A stretch of 10,299 nt of DNA from an uncultured Holophagaceae bacterium (GTDB taxonomy: Bacteria; Acidobacteriota; Holophagae; Holophagales; Holophagaceae), in contig CAITBU010000067.1 in assembly GCA_903890595.1 (NCBI GenBank), forward strand, positions 1 through 10,299, given 5' to 3'. Under the pieces are notes generated by a model. The model searched no databases. It was not told the DNA's origin and saw only the letters and a program-made list of their open reading frames with translations. Of this stretch, positions 6,472 through 10,299 are shown piece after piece. Position 1 is the stretch's first letter. Every line of letters begins with the position of its first letter. The position numbers and the translations under genes are program-made.

Positions 6472-6555
6472 TGGTGCGCCCGGGGGGAGTCGAACCCCCA
6501 CGCCTTGCGGCAACGGATTTTAAGTCCGGTGCGTCTGCCATTCCGCCACGGGCGC
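6472..6555 (-). tRNA. tRNA-Leu (anticodon UAA), CCA encoded
   Basis: Read on the minus strand, the 84-base gene has a perfect 7-bp acceptor stem (GCGCCCG/CGGGCGC), discriminator A and an encoded CCA (6472-6474). It has a 3-bp D stem (GCG/CGC) with a typical AATGGCAGA loop, and an anticodon loop CTTAAAA with anticodon UAA (complement of 6520-6522). A class II variable arm is present (GCC-GCAA-GGC), as is a 5-bp GGGGG/CCCCC T stem with loop TTCGACT. The long variable arm and UAA anticodon identify leucine. A36-A37-A38 is the recognition setting for MiaA and MiaB. The outermost anticodon-stem pair (27-43) is C-U in this reading, a mild departure. No clear promoter was found to its right. Confidence 0.95.
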
Positions 6556-6559
6556 GCAG

Positions 6560-6605
6560 GTCCAGCCTAGCGGGAGCGGCTGCTGGGCGGTAGCAGGGGC
6601 TGGAC
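6560..6605. repeat. Nested inverted repeats between tRNA-Leu and the helicase gene
   Basis: GTCCAGCC (6560-6567) and GGCTGGAC (6598-6605) are perfectly complementary. Inside, CTGCT (6580-6584) pairs with AGCAG (6592-6596). The structure begins five bases from the 5' end of the tRNA gene and ends 38 bases before the helicase ATG. It could be part of the helicase leader, a tRNA upstream element or a divergent regulatory site; the sequence does not decide. Confidence 0.5.
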
Positions 6606-6643
6606 GCCCGCCACTGTCGAGTGAAGCCCGTTAGGATGGTCGG

Positions 6644-9600
6644 ATGCCCGGCTTCCCCCCTGAACCGCCCGACCACCCGCTCCTCGCCAACCTGAACGCC
6701 CCCCAGCGGGAAGCCGTGCGCCATGCGCAGGGACCCCTGCTCATCCTGGCGGGGGCGGGGTCCGGCAAGACCACGGTGATCACCCGGCGCATCGCCTGGC
6801 TCATCGAGGAGGAGGGCGTCCACCCCGGCGCCATCCTGGCCATGACCTTCACCAACAAGGCGGCGGAGGAGATGAAGGAGCGGGTCCAGCGCCTGGTCTC
6901 GGCGCCGGCGGCCCAGATGTGGGTGAGCACCTTCCACAGCTTCTGCACCCGCATCCTGCGCCGGGAAGGCGAGCGCACGCCTGTGGGCCGGGACTTCGTG
7001 ATCTTCGATCCCTCGGACCAGAAGAGCCTCATCAAGCAGGTGCTGGCGGAGCTGAAGCTGCCGGAGAAGCAGTTCCACCCCAAGAAGGTGCTGGAGTTCA
7101 TCAGCGACTTCAAGAACCGCTGCCTGCTGCCCGAGGAGGCCCGGGAGGAGGCCCTGGACAGCTGGACCCGCAAGGTCCTGGATGCCTATGAGCTCTACCA
7201 GAAGGGCCTGGCGCAGAACCGGGCCTGCGACTTCGATGACCTGCTGCTGTGGACCGAGCGGCTCTTTCGGGACCCGGCCCTGCAGCAGATCTACGCCCAG
7301 CGCTTCCGCTACATCCTGGTGGACGAGTACCAGGACACCAACCGCGCCCAGTACCTGCTGGTGCAGCACCTGGCCCGGCACCACCACAACCTGTGTGTGG
7401 TGGGTGATGAAGACCAGTGCCTGGTCCCGGGCACGCGGATCCTTCTGGCAAATGGGACAAAGCGCCCTATCGAGCAGGTGGTACCAGGCGACCTCGTCCG
7501 CGCTGCCCATGGGAGCGGAGACTTCCGTGCCGCTGCGGTCACCAAAGTCGCCGCAAGGGCGAGGCAGGGGCAGGCCATTCGCATCACGACCCAGGCGGGG
7601 CGTGTCCTCACCAGTACCCCCGAGCACATCCACTTTGCCGGCTACCGCCTAGATGTCACGCCCCAGCTGCACTTCGTCTACCTCATGCACAAGCGGGGCA
7701 TCGGCTGGCGGGTGGGCACCACCCAGACCCACACCCGGGGCCAGGTGAAGCCGGTGGTGGGGTTCCTGCAGCGGGCCCGGCAGGAGCATGCGGATGAGCT
7801 GTGGGTGGTGAGCACCCACGCTACGGAGCAGGAGGCCCGGCTGCAGGAGGCGGTGCTGTCATTGCAGTATCAGCTGCCGACCCTGCCCTTCGTGCCCCGC
7901 AAAGGCGCCTCCACCAAGGGCCTGGCCCACGATGCCGAGAGCATCCGTCGGGTGTTTGCGGCCGTGGACTCCGCCGCCGGAGCTGAGCGCCTGCTGGAGG
8001 ATCTGGGCCTGGAAGTGGCCTTCCCCCACCACCGGGCGCAGTCCGCCACGGGCCTACGCCGGGTGGTCACGGTCACCCTCTGCGGGGATCGCCGGGGTCG
8101 CCGCCCCATGCACCGCCTCTCCATGGTGGGGCAAGACCCCGAGGGGCGCCGCCTGCTGGAAGGGCTGGGCCTCTCCGTGCGTCCTGCCAAGGCCGGGTCT
8201 GCCAGCTGGCGCATGGAGACCTGCGCCGCCGCCTACGGGGATATTCGCCGCACCGCCGACCGCATCCGCACACACCTGAATGCCGACCTGCAGCTGCAGG
8301 CCCGCCTGGGGGCAAGCCCCGGCAAGGACAGCTGCAGCCTGCCCTTCCTACCGGCTTGCAACCTTCAGCCGGGCATGGCTGTCTTCGATGCCGAGGGCGG
8401 CTTGGACCTGGTGACGAGCGTTGAGCGCGTGCCCCTGGAACAGGAGGTCCACGACCTGGATGTGGAGGGTGTCCACAACTTCGTGGCTGAGGGCCTGGTG
8501 ACCCACAACTCGGTCTATGGCTGGCGCGGCGCCGACATCCGCAACATCCTGGACTTCCAGACGGACTTCCCGGAAGCCATCCGCATTGAGCTGCTGCAGA
8601 ACTACCGGTCCACGAAGAAGATCCTGGATGCGGCCTCGGAGGTCATCGCCAACAACACCCAGCGGGTGGAGGGCAAGGGCGTCCTCACCACGGAGCTGGG
8701 GGAGGGCGAGGCCCTGGTGTTCAAGCTGGTGGACGAGGGCCGCCTCGAAGCGGAGTGGGTGGTGCAGCGCATCCTTGACCTGCGCCTCTCCGAGCCGGGC
8801 TCCAAGGCCGCCGTGCTCTACCGCGCCAACTGGCAGTCCCGGCAGCTGGAGGAGGCCCTGCGGGCGAAGAATGTGCCCTACCGCCTGGTGGGTGGCGTGA
8901 AGTTCTACGAGCGCCAGGAAGTGAAGGACCTCATCTCCTACCTGCGGCTGATCTCGAACCCCTTCGACCTGGTGAGCTTCCGCCGCTGCGTGAATGCCCC
9001 CAGCCGGGGGGTCGGCCCCACCACCCTGGAGAAGATCCAGGCCGCCATTCCCGAGGACGGCACGCCCCTGGAGGGGCTCCGCCTGCTGCTGCGTAGCGGG
9101 GGGCTGAAAGGTCGCGCCCAGCGGGAGATGGGGCGCTTCCTGGAGCTGTTCAGCCACGCCGAGAGCGAGCGCACCTCACTGGGCTTGGCGGGCCTGGTGC
9201 GCTGGGTGCTGCAGGAGAGCGGCTACCTGCAGAGCCTGGAGGACGAGGCCACCCTGGAGGCCGAGGGCCGCATCCGCAACCTGGAGGAGTTCCTCAGCGC
9301 CGCCGCCGAGTCCGAGGCCCTGGGCCTGCGGCTCGCGGAGTTCCTGGACCGCATCACCCTGGCCGCCGACACGGACAACCTGGAGGAGGCTTCGCACCTC
9401 AGCCTTATGACCATCCACTGCGCCAAGGGCCTGGAGTTCCCCTTCGTGTTCGTGGTGGGCCTGGAGGAGGACGTGTTCCCCAACCGCAACGCGCGGGAGA
9501 CGCCGGAGGGCCTGGAGGAAGAGCGGCGCCTGTTCTATGTGGCCATCACCCGCGCCCAGCGCCGCCTCACCCTGACCGCGGCCCGCCGGCGGCGGATCAT

Positions 9601-10033
9601 GGGCACCGAGATGCTGGCCATGCCCAGCCGCTTCCTGCGGGAGCTCCCGGCGGCGACGCTGGCGGCGCCCATCCGCTGGGGCACCGAGCTGTACCAGTCC
9701 GGCGAGGGTGTCCGCCCTGGCGCCTCCTTCAGCCGCAGCCCCGGTGGCGCCTCCGTGGGTACCGAGCTCCAGCGCATCCGCAGCTTCTTCGATCGGGTGC
9801 GGGAGACCCCTGCTCCAGCGAACCCCCGCGAAGACGGCAGTCCCACCGAGCCTGCCGAGGGTCAAGATCCAGGTGCTTTCCCTGCGGGCACCCGGGTGCA
9901 GAGCGCCCGCTTCGGCCTGGGCACCGTGCTGTCCGCCTCCGGCCGTGGCGAGAGCCTGACCTACACCATCCGCTTCGACCAGACCGGCGACAAGCGCATC
10001 CTGGCCCGCTTCGGAGGCCTCCAGCGGGTGTGA
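6644..10033 (+). CDS. pcrA: ATP-dependent DNA helicase, PcrA/UvrD type, interrupted by an intein
   Basis: The 1129-residue precursor becomes a 765-residue SF1A 3'-5' helicase after splicing, the usual PcrA/UvrD size; such enzymes act in nucleotide-excision and mismatch repair, clearing of recombinase and stalled RNA polymerase. Motifs seen: Q motif LNAPQREAV (17-25), Walker A AGAGSGKTT (K42), Ia AMTFTNKAAEEM (66-77), Ib STFHSF, II VDEYQDT (DEYQ 227-230), III GDEDQ (254-258) joined across the intein to SVYGWRGA (623-630), IV LLQNYRS (650-656), V MTIHCAKGLEFP (922-933) and VI EERRLFYVAITRAQ (about 959-972). The last ~50 residues (GTRVQSARFGLGTV...) form the Tudor-like end that binds RNA polymerase in PcrA/UvrD. 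ATG 6644 follows AGGA by seven bases. The stop lies only six bases from the stop of the convergent next gene. Calling it PcrA rather than UvrD is a naming choice. Confidence 0.95.
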   Translation: MPGFPPEPPDHPLLANLNAPQREAVRHAQGPLLILAGAGSGKTTVITRRIAWLIEEEGVHPGAILAMTFTNKAAEEMKERVQRLVSAPAAQMWVSTFHSFCTRILRREGERTPVGRDFVIFDPSDQKSLIKQVLAELKLPEKQFHPKKVLEFISDFKNRCLLPEEAREEALDSWTRKVLDAYELYQKGLAQNRACDFDDLLLWTERLFRDPALQQIYAQRFRYILVDEYQDTNRAQYLLVQHLARHHHNLCVVGDEDQCLVPGTRILLANGTKRPIEQVVPGDLVRAAHGSGDFRAAAVTKVAARARQGQAIRITTQAGRVLTSTPEHIHFAGYRLDVTPQLHFVYLMHKRGIGWRVGTTQTHTRGQVKPVVGFLQRARQEHADELWVVSTHATEQEARLQEAVLSLQYQLPTLPFVPRKGASTKGLAHDAESIRRVFAAVDSAAGAERLLEDLGLEVAFPHHRAQSATGLRRVVTVTLCGDRRGRRPMHRLSMVGQDPEGRRLLEGLGLSVRPAKAGSASWRMETCAAAYGDIRRTADRIRTHLNADLQLQARLGASPGKDSCSLPFLPACNLQPGMAVFDAEGGLDLVTSVERVPLEQEVHDLDVEGVHNFVAEGLVTHNSVYGWRGADIRNILDFQTDFPEAIRIELLQNYRSTKKILDAASEVIANNTQRVEGKGVLTTELGEGEALVFKLVDEGRLEAEWVVQRILDLRLSEPGSKAAVLYRANWQSRQLEEALRAKNVPYRLVGGVKFYERQEVKDLISYLRLISNPFDLVSFRRCVNAPSRGVGPTTLEKIQAAIPEDGTPLEGLRLLLRSGGLKGRAQREMGRFLELFSHAESERTSLGLAGLVRWVLQESGYLQSLEDEATLEAEGRIRNLEEFLSAAAESEALGLRLAEFLDRITLAADTDNLEEASHLSLMTIHCAKGLEFPFVFVVGLEEDVFPNRNARETPEGLEEERRLFYVAITRAQRRLTLTAARRRRIMGTEMLAMPSRFLRELPAATLAAPIRWGTELYQSGEGVRPGASFSRSPGGASVGTELQRIRSFFDRVRETPAPANPREDGSPTEPAEGQDPGAFPAGTRVQSARFGLGTVLSASGRGESLTYTIRFDQTGDKRILARFGGLQRV
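7418..8509 (+). other. Intein (364 residues) in helicase motif III, splicing residues intact
   Basis: The insertion separates GDEDQ from SVYGWRGA, which are contiguous in ordinary PcrA/UvrD. It starts with Cys1 in a block A sequence (CLVPGTRILLANGTKRPIEQ), has block B TSTPEH (T67, H70), block F EVHDLDVEGVHNFVAE (343-357 of the intein) and ends GLVTHN, giving the penultimate His363 and terminal Asn364, with Ser as the +1 extein residue. All residues of a class 1 cis-splicing intein are therefore present, and the flanks join in frame. The ~240 residues between blocks B and F hold no LAGLIDADG motif; residues 86-150 resemble a GIY-YIG core, and about 214-287 has a two-fold strand-strand-helix pattern. 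The whole frame is open, with no internal stops, so it is maintained rather than decayed. Confidence 0.95.
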
Positions 10034-10039
10034 GGGGGC

Positions 10040-10299
10040 TTATTCCTTTTCCCGGAACAAGTCCGCAAGGACTTGTTTGCGATAGTCGAAGATCTTCTGG
10101 ATGTCCCGCCGCACCCAGAGGGCGGTGGCGAGGGTGCCGAGGAAGCCCCAGCCCACGATGTAGCGCACGGTGTCGGTCATGCGGGTGCCGCCGCTGGGCA
10201 GGTCTTCGAAGGTGTGGGTGTGGTGCCAGAGGGCGTAGGGGCCGGAGACCTGCGTGTCCACGAAGCGCTCCCCCGGGACGAAGGTCTCGATGAGCGTGC
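10040..10299 (-). CDS. SRPBCC-family (START-like ligand-binding fold) protein, C-terminal part
   Basis: The frame ends at TAA (complement of 10040-10042) and stays open to the right edge, so the N-terminus is missing; about 86 residues are visible. The pattern ERFVDTQVSGPYALWHHTH, then FEDLPSGGTRMTDTVRYIVGWGFLG, and a final helix with RRDIQKIFDYRKQ, is typical of the SRPBCC / polyketide cyclase-like group whose members have a strand-rich pocket closed by a C-terminal helix. The ligand and role are unknown for this subgroup; some members are found fused to or beside epimerases. An internal GTG (complement of 10259-10261) is not the start, since the family pattern continues upstream of it. It converges on the helicase gene with a six-base gap, leaving no room for a dedicated terminator. 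Confidence 0.8.
   Translation of the reverse strand, partial: TLIETFVPGERFVDTQVSGPYALWHHTHTFEDLPSGGTRMTDTVRYIVGWGFLGTLATALWVRRDIQKIFDYRKQVLADLFREKE

Noticed and set aside
6452..7633. Minus-strand open frame (393 codons) running through tRNA-Leu and the helicase start
   Set aside because: It reads across a complete tRNA gene and opposite conserved helicase motifs; its translation shows no family.
7418..8509. Intein region as a helicase 1B/2B domain expansion
   Set aside because: The insert splits the invariant GDxxQ-S motif, and its ends carry all intein splicing blocks, which a domain expansion would not.

Overview
The window is a high-GC, gene-dense stretch of a bacterial chromosome. A TonB-dependent receptor and a small lipoprotein point to a diderm (Gram-negative) cell. 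The mix of a TonB receptor, a PAS-bearing chemoreceptor, LacX-type epimerase and SRPBCC protein, together with protein style, makes me lean towards Acidobacteriota (Holophagae/Geothrix-like). That placement is an impression and is not proven by any marker here.

Left to right: the C-terminal end of a TonB-dependent outer-membrane receptor (+); miaB, the tRNA methylthiotransferase (+); a 200-base spacer holding a long inverted repeat; a LacX-type aldose 1-epimerase (-); a short divergent spacer; a GH19/lysozyme-like protein that seems to lack its first catalytic glutamate (+); a structured GC-rich leader and a PAS-containing methyl-accepting chemotaxis protein (+); a promoter region with a hairpin and a 12-bp palindrome; a small BamE/SmpA-like lipoprotein (+); a long hairpin ending in a T run; tRNA-Leu(UAA) (-); a PcrA/UvrD-type helicase interrupted by a 364-residue intein (+); and the C-terminal part of an SRPBCC-family protein (-) entering from the right edge.

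The genes do not form one pathway. They are mostly single housekeeping or accessory genes with their own spacers and frequent strand changes. One functional link exists: MiaB modifies A37 of tRNAs that read UNN codons, and tRNA-Leu(UAA), with A36-A37-A38, is the expected kind of substrate.

The standout item is the intein in helicase motif III, between Gln and Ser of the GDxxQ-S block. All residues needed for splicing are visible. Its central part does not look like an ordinary LAGLIDADG endonuclease and carries a segment resembling a GIY-YIG nuclease core. Next in interest are the GH19-like protein with a changed active site and two different long intergenic hairpins, one of which shows G-U wobble pairs polarised to one strand. 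No CRISPR array, transposase, phage structural gene or origin was seen, and no gene-free stretch exceeds about 200 bases.
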